DNA of 64,000 nucleotides from Sphingopyxis sp. DBS4 (GTDB lineage Bacteria; Pseudomonadota; Alphaproteobacteria; Sphingomonadales; Sphingomonadaceae), in assembly GCF_024628865.1 (NCBI RefSeq), contig NZ_CP102384.1:1-64000 (forward strand), given 5' to 3'. The position numbers and the translations under genes were made by a program. This document shows positions 34,101-42,405 of the stretch, piece after piece. The first letter of the stretch is position 1; every line of letters starts with the position of its first letter. The notes under the pieces were generated by a model. The model was not told the origin of the DNA, ran no database searches, and saw only the letters and a program-made list of their open reading frames with translations.

Positions 34101-34590
34101 CGCGGCGGTCGGTCGGTTTCGCGGCGATGACGTTCGCGATCTTGCCCTGGCTGACGAGCGCCGGGCTGTGCGCGCCGGTCGCGGCGTCGGCGAAAATCAG
34201 CGCGACATCCTTCGCGCGCACGTCGCGGCCGTTGGCGCGATAGGCCGATCCCGCGCCGCGTTCGATACGGCGGATGATTTCGAGCTCGTCGCCCTCGCTC
34301 GCGTCGGACAGGCCGGCGACGACCCCGCCCTCGGTATCGCAATGGATTGCGACCTCGGCGAAATCGCGCGGCGGGCGCTGCGCGGTGCCCGCGAAGATGA
34401 CATCCTCCATCCCGCCGCCGCGCATCGACTTGGGCGAGGATTCGCCCATCACCCAGCGGATCGCTTCGAGCAGGTTCGACTTGCCGCAGCCATTGGGGCC
34501 GACGACGCCGGTCAGGCCGGGCTCGATCCGCAGTTCGGTGGGTTCGACGAAGCTTTTGAAACCGGTCAGGCGCAGGCGCTTTATCTGCAC
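31147..34590 (-). CDS. smc: Chromosome segregation protein SMC
   Basis: The condensin-type ATPase that shapes and segregates the chromosome. 1147 aa. N-terminal Walker A GPNGCGKSN (about 31-39) in MQIKRLRLTGFKSFVEPTEL.., two long Ala/Glu/Arg-rich coiled-coils (about 165-505 and 640-930), a hinge around residues 510-650, and C-terminal signature LLSGGEQALTAVAL (about 1045) with Walker B PICVLDEVDAPLD (about 1070). The coiled-coils are unusually alanine-rich, as expected in a GC-rich genome. The start is GTG at 34590; extra upstream codons do not resemble SMC. Partner ScpA/ScpB are not in the window. Confidence 0.95.
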   Translation of the reverse strand: MQIKRLRLTGFKSFVEPTELRIEPGLTGVVGPNGCGKSNLLEAIRWVMGESSPKSMRGGGMEDVIFAGTAQRPPRDFAEVAIHCDTEGGVVAGLSDASEGDELEIIRRIERGAGSAYRANGRDVRAKDVALIFADAATGAHSPALVSQGKIANVIAAKPTDRRAMLEEAAGIAGLHVRRKDAEQKLRATETNLTRLSEIVADMEVRANALRRQARAAEKYRKLSEDIRVAEGRLIYARWRDAAAAADQARHDADAAEAAVKAAQAELETVSTAQVEVATRVGAARAEAQARRDALAEATATLVRLQGEERAARQRLDDLAAQQQRLADDRAREGELAREAHAALTALDAEAKQLAQDIAAHGASRATLVEAHQAAQAHLRDAEVALAQARARAASEAADRRIAVSAHDSAAAAVRRVEQEKARVDADIAALGDSHALAAARTESAQAAEQAEAAIAAAEAALQEAEADREATAADLAAAEAGLAEARAALAALDGEAATLERALAAARSGDDRILDRLRVTPGYEAALAAALGDDLDAGTDTAAPRVWGGAEQRPDDPPLPAGTESLADYVQAPAALARRLAQIAVAETDSGQPLAAGQRLVTLDGVMRRWDGFVTRGDGATATERLQRQNRLEDLAAQRPQVELGVQELVDRRDAAAAKAAELAEAAAAARKGLAQADEARRAALRAADQAEAALDRHRDAAALFDRRLAEIAAAAKETAEALAAQEAALVALPDEALARAALDTQEAATDRARTGANEAQTALAAHDRTLAALSERQAVVGAEIKSWKARAGEAARRVTDMDKRAEALAAEAAKLAGLPDKLAGDRADAETRQAGLREQVGAAEAHEREAEAALREAEAALTAIRERVAAARETRAGAAARSENAELRRVEMGRLSGERFECPPPLLPQKAGFESASVGDASTESAQHDRLIAERERLGPVNLVAADELAELDVEREKSAAEIEELTQAVNRLRGSIGNLNREGRVRLLAAFETVNEHFQRLFTTLFNGGQAHLELVDSDDPLEAGLEIMAQPPGKRLGTLTLLSGGEQALTAVALIFGLFLTNPAPICVLDEVDAPLDDANIERFCDLLDRMSRETNTRYLIVTHNAVTMARMHRLFGVTMIEKGVSRLVSVDLGGAEELLAAE

Positions 34591-34702
34591 GGGCGATCCC
34601 CGTGCAGTCGGTCGAATCGGAGCTGTTGCAACCTTTGCGTCACATTTCCCCCTGACGCCGTCATGGCGCGCCCAAGGGGGAGTCGCAAGGCTTCTCACAT
34701 CT

Positions 34703-34824
34703 CGTCATCCCGGCGAAGGCCGGGACCTCATCCTTGCGCTCTGGCGCATCGGCGAGATCCCGGCCGTCAGCTTTGCTGAGGTTTATCCTGAGCGCCTGCC
34801 AAGGCAGTCGAAGGGCCGGGATGA
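34703..34824. repeat. Inverted repeat GTCATCCCGGCG family, copy 4, interrupted
   Basis: Left arm CGTCATCCCGGCGAAGGCCGGGA (34703-34725). The right arm is split: GATCCCGGCC at 34755-34764 and GGCCGGGATGATG at 34814-34826 are parted by about 49 bp containing TTTATCCTGAGCGCCTGCC and AGTCGAAG, which belong to a different repeat family. Lies in the smc-dsbA gap (34591-34846). Confidence 0.85.
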
Positions 34825-34846
34825 TGGAGATGAGCTAGGCCGTCGT

Positions 34847-35593
34847 TCAGCGCACACCCATGGTGCGCAGATGATCGCGCAGCGGACCCCAGGCGGCGAC
34901 GCCTTCGAGAACCTGGCCGTTGACGACGAAGGTCGGGGTGCCCTGGATCTGATATTTCTCGGCCGCGGCGTTGGTGCCCTGTTCGAGCTTCGAGATATTG
35001 TCGACGTTGGACAGGCAGGCGTTGATCTGCTCGCCGGTCACGCCGCGCGACTGAAAGAAAGTGTCGAGCTTCAGCGCCTTGGCGAAGGCGGGGAAACGCT
35101 GCGCGGGGGGCAGTTTCATCGCGGCGTCGGCGGCGGCTTCATTGCCCTTCACGCCCGCGAACAACTCTTCCTGCGATGCGAAGACATTGTCCTGCAGCGG
35201 GAAATAGCGGTCGACCGGCGCGCAGCGGATGATCGCGGCGGCGGTGGCGTCGAGCGGATCGCGGATGAAATTATGGACCTCCAGGCTGACGCGGCCGGTG
35301 TCGATGAAGTCGCGCCGGAGTTCTTCATGGCTTTCGGTCGAGAAGGCCGCGCAATGCGAGCAGGTGATCGACGCGAATTCGATGACCTTGATCGGCGCAT
35401 CGGGGTTGCCCATCACATAGCCGCCGTCGGCATTCTTGCTGACCGTCTGCGACCAGCTCTTCCCTGCGGGCGCGGCGACCTTGGCGATGACGTCCTGCTG
35501 CTTGGTCTGGTCGGTCTTGGTCTCGCCGCACGCGCTGAGCGCGAGCGCGCCGAGCGAGGCGAGGAGGAGGATGCGCAGCTTGGGCTGGATCAT
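34847..35593 (-). CDS. DsbA-like thioredoxin-fold lipoprotein
   Basis: A 248-aa exported lipoprotein: signal LRILLLASLGALALS followed by the lipobox cysteine at residue 22 (LSAC). The thioredoxin domain begins YVMGNPDAPIKVIEFASITCSHC, with the CSHC pair at residues 78 and 81, and has the DsbA-type helical insert and QIQGTPTFVVNG cis-Pro segment. This branch (thiol:disulfide interchange, BdbD/DsbA-like) acts on periplasmic thiols. ATG 35593 is preferred because AAGGAAAG is 6-7 nt upstream; ATG 35614 is the alternative. Confidence 0.9.
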   Translation of the reverse strand: MIQPKLRILLLASLGALALSACGETKTDQTKQQDVIAKVAAPAGKSWSQTVSKNADGGYVMGNPDAPIKVIEFASITCSHCAAFSTESHEELRRDFIDTGRVSLEVHNFIRDPLDATAAAIIRCAPVDRYFPLQDNVFASQEELFAGVKGNEAAADAAMKLPPAQRFPAFAKALKLDTFFQSRGVTGEQINACLSNVDNISKLEQGTNAAAEKYQIQGTPTFVVNGQVLEGVAAWGPLRDHLRTMGVR

Positions 35594-35643
35594 GGTCGGG
35601 CTTTCCTTGGGCATGATTGGGGGATGATGACTGGAGCGGGCTT

Positions 35644-36363
35644 TTACGAGCCCTTGAGCGCGGCGTCGAGTTTCGTTTTCAGCGCGGACCAGGCGGTGAC
35701 TTCGGCGTCGCGGCCGTTGACGAAGAAGGTCGGGGTGCCGCGGACGTGATCGGCCGATAGCCCGATATTGGTCATGCCGGTCACTTCGGCCTGCGCGACT
35801 TCGCTGTCGAGGCAGGCGTTCACCTGCGCCGCCGAATAACCGCGCTTCTGCATCAGCGCGGCAAGGCCGGTGTCGGCGGCGATCTTGCGCGCGCGCGTGC
35901 CGGGTTCGCCCTGATACCAGCTTGCCCTCTGCGCTTCGCTCATCTTGACCACCTTGTTCAGCCATACCGGCTGCGCGGCGAAGATCGCCTGGTGGTTGCC
36001 GGCGAAGGCGCTCGCCGGGCCGCAGCGCGCCAGCAGCGCGGCGGTCAGGTCGACGGGGTCGCGGACGAGGTTGCGATATTCGAAGAGGACGAGCCCCTTG
36101 TCGATATATTGCGCCTTGAGCGGTGCCGAGCCGAGCTTCGCGAAATCGGCGCAATGGCTGCAGGTATAGCTGAAATATTCGACCAGCTTCACCTTCGCCC
36201 TGGGGTTGCCGACGACATAGGCACCGATCGAATTGACGCTGACGGTCGCCGACCAGCGTGCCGGTTTCGCGGGTGTGGCCGCGACGAACAAGGTGAACGC
36301 GGCCGCCGTCAGGGTGGCGATCGCAGCGCGGCGGGCGAGAGGCGTGGCATGAAATGCGGGCAT
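35644..36363 (-). CDS. DsbA-like periplasmic thioredoxin-fold protein
   Basis: A 239-aa protein with an N-terminal signal segment (RRAAIATLTAAAFTLFVAATPAKPA) and no lipobox. Thioredoxin domain: YVVGNPRAKVKLVEYFSYTCSHCADF, with cysteines at 68 and 71, and HVRGTPTFFVNGRDAE cis-Pro site. It is a tandem relative of the next gene (34847-35593), 50 bp apart, but is soluble rather than lipidated. Both follow the DciA-like gene on the same strand. Confidence 0.9.
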   Translation of the reverse strand: MPAFHATPLARRAAIATLTAAAFTLFVAATPAKPARWSATVSVNSIGAYVVGNPRAKVKLVEYFSYTCSHCADFAKLGSAPLKAQYIDKGLVLFEYRNLVRDPVDLTAALLARCGPASAFAGNHQAIFAAQPVWLNKVVKMSEAQRASWYQGEPGTRARKIAADTGLAALMQKRGYSAAQVNACLDSEVAQAEVTGMTNIGLSADHVRGTPTFFVNGRDAEVTAWSALKTKLDAALKGS

Positions 36364-36372
36364 GACGAACCT

Positions 36373-36951
36373 TCAACTGATCTTGGGGATGTTCGGCGTT
36401 CCCGCGAGCCCCGCCGCCATGCGTTCGAGCACGGTGCGCAGTTCCGGGTCGCCGATGTCGCGCAGACTGTCCCCCAGTTCGGCGGGTACGGGTTTCAGCA
36501 TTGCCGGTGGCTGAACGGGAGCGGCGGGGGTGACCTGGCCGTGCGTCATGCGCACGGTGGCGATCGCGGCATAGCCGAAGAAGCGGTTGACCGACGCGAT
36601 GATGTCGGGCGCGACATGCTGGAGCATCGGGGCATGCGCGCCGCTGATCGTCAGGTGCAGCGTCCCCCCTGCCTTCTGCCCGGCGGGAAAGCGGATCATC
36701 GCGGGCTGGGTGACGTCGGCGAGCCGGTCGCCGACGATCTCGCGCCAGCGGCTGACCACCGACGACTGGATGAAGCCGAATTTGCGGAAGGCGGTGCGGC
36801 CGATTTCGGGGACGAGGTCGGCGATCGAGCGCGCCTCGCCGCCGCGCGGCCGCTCATAGGGGCGGGCAGGCGGCTTTTTGGCCGCCTTCCCGGCCTTGGG
36901 CTTTTTGCCCGCATCGCCCCCGCTCGCGTCTTTCTTCATGCCGGAGGCCAT
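36373..36951 (-). CDS. DciA-like DUF721 protein
   Basis: A 192-aa protein of DUF721, which includes DciA, the loader or activator of the replicative helicase in bacteria lacking DnaC. A basic Lys/Pro-rich start (KKPKAGKAAKKPPARPYERPRGGEARSI) leads to the KH-like core: FRKFGFIQSSVVSRWREIVGDRLADVTQPAMIRFP..GTLHLTISGAHAPMLQHVAPDII..FFGYAAI. It is back-to-back with mutY (15 bp between starts). ATG at 36951 or 36939. Confidence 0.85.
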   Translation of the reverse strand: MASGMKKDASGGDAGKKPKAGKAAKKPPARPYERPRGGEARSIADLVPEIGRTAFRKFGFIQSSVVSRWREIVGDRLADVTQPAMIRFPAGQKAGGTLHLTISGAHAPMLQHVAPDIIASVNRFFGYAAIATVRMTHGQVTPAAPVQPPAMLKPVPAELGDSLRDIGDPELRTVLERMAAGLAGTPNIPKIS

Positions 36952-36965
36952 GCCATAGGCGGGGG

Positions 36966-37985
36966 GTGAGCGTCCAGAGCATCGATAGTTTCGCAGGCCG
37001 TCTGCTCGGCTGGTACGACCGCGCGGCGCGCGATCTGCCATGGCGCATCCCGCCGAGCCGCGAGACGGTTCCCGACCCCTATCGCGTCTGGATGGCCGAG
37101 ATCATGCTCCAGCAGACGACGGTTGCGGCGGTCGGGGGCTATTTCATGCGCTTCGTTCGGCGTTGGCCGACGGTGGCCGATCTGGCGGCGGCCGACGACG
37201 CCGACGTCATGGCGGCGTGGGCGGGGCTCGGCTATTATGCCCGCGCGCGCAACCTGCTCGCCTGCGCGCGGACGGTGGTCGCCGGGCATGGCGGGCGCTT
37301 TCCCGACAGCGAGGAGGGGCTGCGCGCCTTGCCCGGCGTCGGCGATTATACCGCGGCGGCGGTCGCGGCGATCGCGTTCGGCCGGCCCTCGGTCGTCGTC
37401 GACGCCAATATCGAGCGAGTGATCGCGCGGCATCGGCTGATCGAGACGGCCCTGCCCGCCGCGAAGCGCGAGATCCGCGCCGCGCTGGCGCCGCTCGTCC
37501 CGCAGGGGCGCCCCGGCGATTTCGCGCAAGGCTTGATGGATCTCGGCGCGACCATCTGCACCCCGCGCGCGCCTGCATGCGGTATCTGCCCGGTGAGGAC
37601 CGACTGCCGCGCGCGTGGACGCGCCGATATCGAGAAGCTGCCGGTCAAGCCGCCGAAGAAGGCGAAGCCGCAGCGCTATGGCGTCGCCTGGTGGATCGAG
37701 CGGGACGATGCGATCTGGCTGGTGCGCCGCCCCGGCAAGGGGATGCTCGGCGGGATGCGCGCGCTGCCCGGCGGCGAGTGGACCGATGAGGCGCCGCCCG
37801 AGTCCGGCCTCGTCCATGTCGATCATGGCTTCACCCATTTCGACCTGCGGCTGACCCTCATCGCGCGCGAAAGCGAGCTTGCCGCAGGGGAAGGCGAATG
37901 GTGGCCGCTTTCGGCGCTTGACGCGGCGGGATTGCCGACGCTCTATCGAAAACTGACCGACAGGATGCGGGAGAGGATTGCATGA
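36966..37985 (+). CDS. mutY: A/G-specific adenine glycosylase MutY
   Basis: Removes adenine mispaired with 8-oxoguanine. 339 aa. HhH motif LPGVGDYTAAAVAAIAFG and catalytic VVVDANIERV; Glu of EIMLQQTT; [4Fe-4S] ligands C-x6-C-x2-C-x5-C in CTPRAPACGICPVRTDC (about 198-214); the C-terminal Nudix-like MutT domain for 8-oxoG recognition (GVAWWIERDDAIWLVRRPGKGMLGGMRALPGGEW). The start is GTG at 36966 after GGGGG. The stop overlaps the next start (ATGA). Confidence 0.95.
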   Translation: MSVQSIDSFAGRLLGWYDRAARDLPWRIPPSRETVPDPYRVWMAEIMLQQTTVAAVGGYFMRFVRRWPTVADLAAADDADVMAAWAGLGYYARARNLLACARTVVAGHGGRFPDSEEGLRALPGVGDYTAAAVAAIAFGRPSVVVDANIERVIARHRLIETALPAAKREIRAALAPLVPQGRPGDFAQGLMDLGATICTPRAPACGICPVRTDCRARGRADIEKLPVKPPKKAKPQRYGVAWWIERDDAIWLVRRPGKGMLGGMRALPGGEWTDEAPPESGLVHVDHGFTHFDLRLTLIARESELAAGEGEWWPLSALDAAGLPTLYRKLTDRMRERIA

Positions 37986-39268
37986 ATATGATGGTTTCGC
38001 GCCGCGCGATGCTCGGCGGAATCGCGCTCGGCGGCGCGGGGATGCTGCTGCCGCGCGCGGCCTTCGCGTGGAAGGCCGACGGCGCCGCGCTCTATCCCGC
38101 GACCGATGCCTTCATCGAGGGTTTCGTCGACCGCCGCGAACTCGCGGGCACGCTCGCCGCGATCGGCAAGGCGCAGGGAGCGCTCGATGTTTTCGGCGCG
38201 GGGACGCAGGCGATGGATTCGGCGAAGCCGGTCGATGGCGACACGATCTGGCGGCTTTATTCGATGACCAAGCCCGTCACCGGCATGGCGGCGATGCTGC
38301 TGGTCGAGGAAGGCAGGCTGAAACTCGACCAGCCGATCGCCGACATATTGCCCGCCTTCGCGAAGATGAAGGTGCAGAACACCCCCGACGGCTCGCTGAC
38401 CGATGTGCGCGACGCGAAGACGCTGATCACCGTGCGCCACCTGCTCACGCACACCGCGGGGCTCGGCTATGGCATCATTCAGAAGGGGCCGCTGCGCGAC
38501 GCCTATAATGCGGCGGGCATCCTTGGCGGGCAGGTCAGCCGACTGCCGATTCCCGGCATGCCGACGTCGGCGTCGGCGCCGAGCCTTGCCGAATTCGCCG
38601 ACCGGCTCGCGAAACTGCCGCTCGTCTATGAACCCGGCACCCAGTGGAGCTATTCGGTCGGGCTCGACCTGATGGGCCGCGTGATCGAGGTCGTGTCGGG
38701 ACAGCCCTTCGACGCTTTCCTGAAGGCGCGCATCTTCGATCCGCTAGGCATGACCAGCACGGGCTTTCAGGTCGCGGCGGCCGATGTCGGGCGGCTCTCG
38801 ACCAACTATGCGCCCTTCGGCGGTGCGCTGCTGCCGATCGATCCCGCGACGAGCTCGATCTATCTCGACAAGCCGCCGATCCCCTACGGCGGCGGCGGCC
38901 TCGTCGCGAGCGCGCGCGATTACGACCGCTTCCTCGCGATGCTGCTCGGGGAGGGCGAGACGGGGGGCGTCCGCATCCTGAAACCCGAAACCGCGCGGCT
39001 CGCGATGTCGAACCTGCTGCCCGAAGGGGCGACGACGAAGAACAGCTTCGTCGAGGGCGAGGGCTTCGGCGCCGGCGGGCGCGTGTCGCTTGCCTCATCG
39101 CCGACCGGCGAGGGCGTCTATGGCTGGGGCGGCGCGGCGGGGACGATCGGCTTCGTCGACCGCACGCGCGGCTACCGCGTCGGCGGCTATGCCCAATATA
39201 TGCCCGCCGAGGCGCTGCCCTTCCAGCGCGACTTCGGCAAGGCCTTCTACAAGGATGTGATGGCCTGA
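37982..39268 (+). CDS. Secreted beta-lactamase-family serine hydrolase
   Basis: A 428-aa penicillin-binding-protein/class C beta-lactamase fold protein. A Tat-like signal (VSRRAMLGGIALGGAGML.. with RR) precedes SMTK (S-x-x-K, near residue 95) and a YSV motif near residue 222 in the place of YxN; LLTHTAGLGYG and LVYEPGTQWSYS match the esterase EstB/serine-hydrolase branch. Substrate unknown. It overlaps the mutY stop (ATGA) and the nudC start (TGATG), so it is translationally coupled to two housekeeping genes. Confidence 0.88.
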   Translation: MNMMVSRRAMLGGIALGGAGMLLPRAAFAWKADGAALYPATDAFIEGFVDRRELAGTLAAIGKAQGALDVFGAGTQAMDSAKPVDGDTIWRLYSMTKPVTGMAAMLLVEEGRLKLDQPIADILPAFAKMKVQNTPDGSLTDVRDAKTLITVRHLLTHTAGLGYGIIQKGPLRDAYNAAGILGGQVSRLPIPGMPTSASAPSLAEFADRLAKLPLVYEPGTQWSYSVGLDLMGRVIEVVSGQPFDAFLKARIFDPLGMTSTGFQVAAADVGRLSTNYAPFGGALLPIDPATSSIYLDKPPIPYGGGGLVASARDYDRFLAMLLGEGETGGVRILKPETARLAMSNLLPEGATTKNSFVEGEGFGAGGRVSLASSPTGEGVYGWGGAAGTIGFVDRTRGYRVGGYAQYMPAEALPFQRDFGKAFYKDVMA

Positions 39269-40137
39269 TGCCGCTGCCACTGGGGTTCACGGGCGCGCGG
39301 CTCGACCGCGCCGATCCGCTTCGCACCGATGCCGAGGCGTTCGCGGCGGCAACGCGCGACCCGCGCGCGACCTGTCTCGCGATGGACGGGATCGACCCGG
39401 TGCCGGGCGAGCGCGGCGGGCTGATCTGGGAGCCGCTCGATCCGGCTGACGAGCGGCCGCTGCTGCTCCTCGGGATCGACGATGCCGGGGCACCGCGCTT
39501 CGTGCGCGGTCCGGCGCCGGGGGCGCGGATCGACGCGCGCTCGCGCACCGTGATGCGGCTTCTGCCCCTGCTTTCGCCCGAGGAGGCAGCGCTCTATGGT
39601 GGCGCGCGCAGCCTCGTCGACTGGCACGCGCGGCATCGCTTTTGCGCGGTGTGCGGACAGGGAACCGAGATTTTCCGCGGCGGCTGGGGGCGCAATTGCG
39701 GATCGTGCGGTTCCGAACATTTCCCACGCGTCGATCCGGTGGTGATCATGCTTGCCGAATATGAAGGGCGCGTGCTCGTCGGGCGCCAGCCGGGCTTTCC
39801 GCCGGGATTCTTCTCGGCGCTCGCGGGCTTCGTCGAGCCCGGCGAATCGCTTGAGGAAGCGGTCGCGCGCGAATTGTTCGAGGAGGCCGGTATCCAGGTT
39901 TCGGACGTCAGTTATGTGGCGAGCCAGCCCTGGCCCTTCCCCTCGTCGCTGATGATCGGCTGCCGCGCGGTCGCGCGCGATCCCGCGCTGAGGCTCGATA
40001 CGACCGAGATCGAAGCGGCGATGTGGGTCGACCGCGCCGAGGTGCTTGCGGCGCTCGCGGGCGACATGGGCGCGAGCTTCGTGGCCCCGCCGCCGCTGGC
40101 GATCGCAAGATATCTGCTGGAGGATTGGGCGGGATAG
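39268..40137 (+). CDS. nudC: NAD(+) diphosphatase / NADH pyrophosphatase NudC
   Basis: Hydrolyses NAD(H), and in some bacteria removes NAD caps from RNA. 289 aa. Zinc site CAVCGQ (about 127) and CGSCG (about 145); intact Nudix box GFVEPGESLEEAVARELFEEAG (about 188-209); C-terminal SQPWPFPSSLMIG is the NudC signature. The start overlaps the preceding hydrolase stop. A 35-bp perfect inverted repeat follows about 30 bp downstream. Confidence 0.95.
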   Translation: MPLPLGFTGARLDRADPLRTDAEAFAAATRDPRATCLAMDGIDPVPGERGGLIWEPLDPADERPLLLLGIDDAGAPRFVRGPAPGARIDARSRTVMRLLPLLSPEEAALYGGARSLVDWHARHRFCAVCGQGTEIFRGGWGRNCGSCGSEHFPRVDPVVIMLAEYEGRVLVGRQPGFPPGFFSALAGFVEPGESLEEAVARELFEEAGIQVSDVSYVASQPWPFPSSLMIGCRAVARDPALRLDTTEIEAAMWVDRAEVLAALAGDMGASFVAPPPLAIARYLLEDWAG

Positions 40138-40166
40138 AGTGCTGCACCTTCATTTGACTCACCGTC

Positions 40167-40248
40167 CCGTTCGTGTCGAGCGAAGTCGAGACACCCATCG
40201 GCCTTGCGCTGCCCCGATGGGTGTCTCGACTTCGCTCGACACGAACGG
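40167..40248. repeat. Perfect 35-bp inverted repeat between nudC and popZ
   Basis: Arms 40167-40201 and 40214-40248 are perfectly complementary over 35 bp (CCGTTCGTGTCGAGCGAAGT.. type), with a 12-bp spacer. It lies between the convergent nudC and PopZ-like genes, a natural bidirectional transcript end. Confidence 0.93.
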
Positions 40249-40326
40249 AATGGGGGTGGTGCCGATTTAACGCGCGGCGCTCTAAAATTCTCCCCATCGC
40301 TGCGCGGCAGGGATGATCGCAGGGCC

Positions 40327-40755
40327 CTAGAATTTCTTCCCGGTAATCCGGCTGATTTCCTTCGCCACCATCGCCTCGACCATCGCGGGGAGATTGGCGT
40401 CGAGCCAGTCCTTGAGCATCGGGCGAAGTGCTTCCAGCACGACCTCTTCCATCGTGCGGCCCCCCGCGGGAGCGGATGCCGTGGGCGCGGCCGGCGAGAC
40501 CGCGGCGTTCAGCGCCTCGAGCGACTGGCGTGCGGCGTGCGCGCTCGCGGCCGACACCAGTTCCTCTTCGGTCGGGATCGCGGGGGTCGGGATCGCCGCC
40601 GTCTCGTCGGCTTCGTCCGATTCTTCGTCGTGAAGGTCGAGCACGTCCTCGCCGCCGCGCTGGATGCGGGCGCCCGGTGCCTCGTCGCGGGCAATCACCC
40701 GCCGAATCGACGACAAGATATCTTCCATAGACGGCTCGCGCGACAGATCGCCCAT
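40327..40755 (-). CDS. PopZ-like polar organising protein (DUF2497)
   Basis: A 142-aa acidic protein of the PopZ family: N-terminal MGDLSREPSMEDILSSIRRVIAR, an acidic Pro/Glu/Asp-rich linker (DVLDLHDEESDEADETAAIP) and a C-terminal helix set EEVVLEALRPMLKDWLDANLPAMVEAMVAKEISRI that oligomerises in Caulobacter PopZ. It may gather chromosome and division factors at the pole; inferred from homology. Neighbour of tolC on the same strand. ATG at 40755; the frame is open a further 13 codons upstream. Confidence 0.85.
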   Translation of the reverse strand: MGDLSREPSMEDILSSIRRVIARDEAPGARIQRGGEDVLDLHDEESDEADETAAIPTPAIPTEEELVSAASAHAARQSLEALNAAVSPAAPTASAPAGGRTMEEVVLEALRPMLKDWLDANLPAMVEAMVAKEISRITGKKF

Positions 40756-40867
40756 ATTTGCCCCCTTACCCCACGAATCCGGGCCCCACGCCATCGTGGG
40801 TTGCCCTTCAAGGGCGGTTAACCATCATCCTACCGGCGCGAAGCGGGTTTTGCCAAGCTTATTGTGG

Positions 40868-42358
40868 CTATTGGGGGAGCGCGGTGTCGATCGACGGCGG
40901 GACGCTTGCGTCGGCGGCGGGGACGGCCTTGGTGTCGGTCGCGACCTGCTGCGGCTTCGGATCGTCGGCCCAGTCCCAGATCTGGCCCTTGACGCGGCGG
41001 TAATTGGCCTCCGGGTCATAGAGCGCGCCGCCCTCGATCCCCAGATCGCGCGCTTCGGCCTTGCCCATCGCGGCGAGCACCGAGAAAGCGGCGACATAGG
41101 AATTGCGGCGCGCCGAGACGAGCTGGACCTGCGCGTTCAGATATTCCTGCTCGGCGTTCAATATGTCGAGGATCGAGCGGGTTCCGACGCTGTTCTCGGC
41201 GCGCACGCCCTCCAGCGACAGGCCGTTGGCGCCGACCGCCTGTTCGGTCGCCGCGATGATCCGCTCGTTCGCCTGCCACGCGGCATAGGCGCCGCGCGTC
41301 TGGGCGATCACGTCGCGTTCGACCGCGACATAATTTTCGATCGCCTGACTGCTGCGCGACTGTGCCTGGCGGACCTGCGCCGAACGGCGGCCGCCGGTGA
41401 AGATCGGCAGCGTGACCTGGACGCCCGCCGTGGCGCTCGACGTCTCCTGCAGGACGCCGACGCCTTCGACGCCGCTGTTCAGCGAGCCGAGATAATTATT
41501 GTAGCCACCGTTCAGGATCGCGGAAACCTTGGGCGCGCGGGTCGCCTTGGCGGTGCCGATATCGGCGTCGCTCGCCTTGAGCAGCTGGTTCGCCGAATCG
41601 ATGTCGGGGTTGTTGTTCAGCGCGATCGCGACCGCATCCTCCGCGCTCGCCGGCAGGTTGGGCAGCGCCGGCGGCGGCTGCAGGTCGACGGGCGCATCGC
41701 CGACGAGCTTGATATAGGTTTCGCGGCTGCGGATCAGGTTCGATTCGGCGGTGCGCAGATCGCCTTCGGCGAGCGCGAGCCGCGCCTGCGACTGGGCGAC
41801 GTCGGTGCGCGTCAGATCGCCGATCTCGAACCGATCGCTCGTCGCCTGCAAATTGGTCTTGAGGACCGCGACATTCTTTTGATTGAGCTGAACGATCGCG
41901 ATGTCGCGGATGACGTCCATATAGGCGCCGACGACCTGCGAGAAAATGCTCGCTTCGGTTGCGCGGAGGTCGGCCTGCCCTGCCTCGACGCGATATTTGG
42001 CGGCTTTCACCGCATTGCGGACGGCGCCGCCCTGATACAGGGGAACCGTCAACTGTCCGCCGGCCGTCAGCGAACGCGCGGGGGAATTGAAACTGTTGCC
42101 CGGGACGATGACATTCTCGTCATAGCTCGCCTGCGCCCCGACGTCGGGGAGCCCGTAGCTTTTCTGGATCGGCACATTCTCGTCGTTCGCGCGCTGGCCC
42201 GCGCGCGCGCCGGTCAGCGTCGGGTTGTTCTCATAAGCCTTGGCGAGCGCGCCCTGCAGCGTTTCGGCCTGCGCCGGCGCGGCCAGGGCGAGCGCCCCTG
42301 CCAGTCCGGCAAGCCAGCGGCCGCGGCGGCCGGTCTCGATATCTGTCTTGTCGTGCAT
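40868..42358 (-). CDS. tolC: TolC-family outer membrane efflux protein
   Basis: Outer-membrane channel of tripartite pumps and type I secretion. 496 aa with signal (LAGLAGALALAAPAQAETL), then the TolC duplicated alpha-barrel: ALAKAYENNPTL, SFNSPARSL, LTVPLYQGGAVR, and second half with TLPIFTGGRRSAQVRQAQ, AYAAWQANERIIAATEQAV and GTRSILDILNAEQEYLNAQVQLVSARR. A TolC without a pump gene beside it is usual for the house copy. PopZ-like gene downstream, PCMT gene upstream. Confidence 0.94.
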   Translation of the reverse strand: MHDKTDIETGRRGRWLAGLAGALALAAPAQAETLQGALAKAYENNPTLTGARAGQRANDENVPIQKSYGLPDVGAQASYDENVIVPGNSFNSPARSLTAGGQLTVPLYQGGAVRNAVKAAKYRVEAGQADLRATEASIFSQVVGAYMDVIRDIAIVQLNQKNVAVLKTNLQATSDRFEIGDLTRTDVAQSQARLALAEGDLRTAESNLIRSRETYIKLVGDAPVDLQPPPALPNLPASAEDAVAIALNNNPDIDSANQLLKASDADIGTAKATRAPKVSAILNGGYNNYLGSLNSGVEGVGVLQETSSATAGVQVTLPIFTGGRRSAQVRQAQSRSSQAIENYVAVERDVIAQTRGAYAAWQANERIIAATEQAVGANGLSLEGVRAENSVGTRSILDILNAEQEYLNAQVQLVSARRNSYVAAFSVLAAMGKAEARDLGIEGGALYDPEANYRRVKGQIWDWADDPKPQQVATDTKAVPAADASVPPSIDTALPQ

Positions 42359-42405
42359 TATGATGTTCAGCCTGAAGCGGGGAGGAAAGGGGCCGTCGGA
42401 AGCCC

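Noticed and set aside
31591..34779. A 1062-codon plus-strand frame opposite smc
   Set aside because: A mirror of the Ala/Glu-rich coiled-coil codons of SMC; no independent features.
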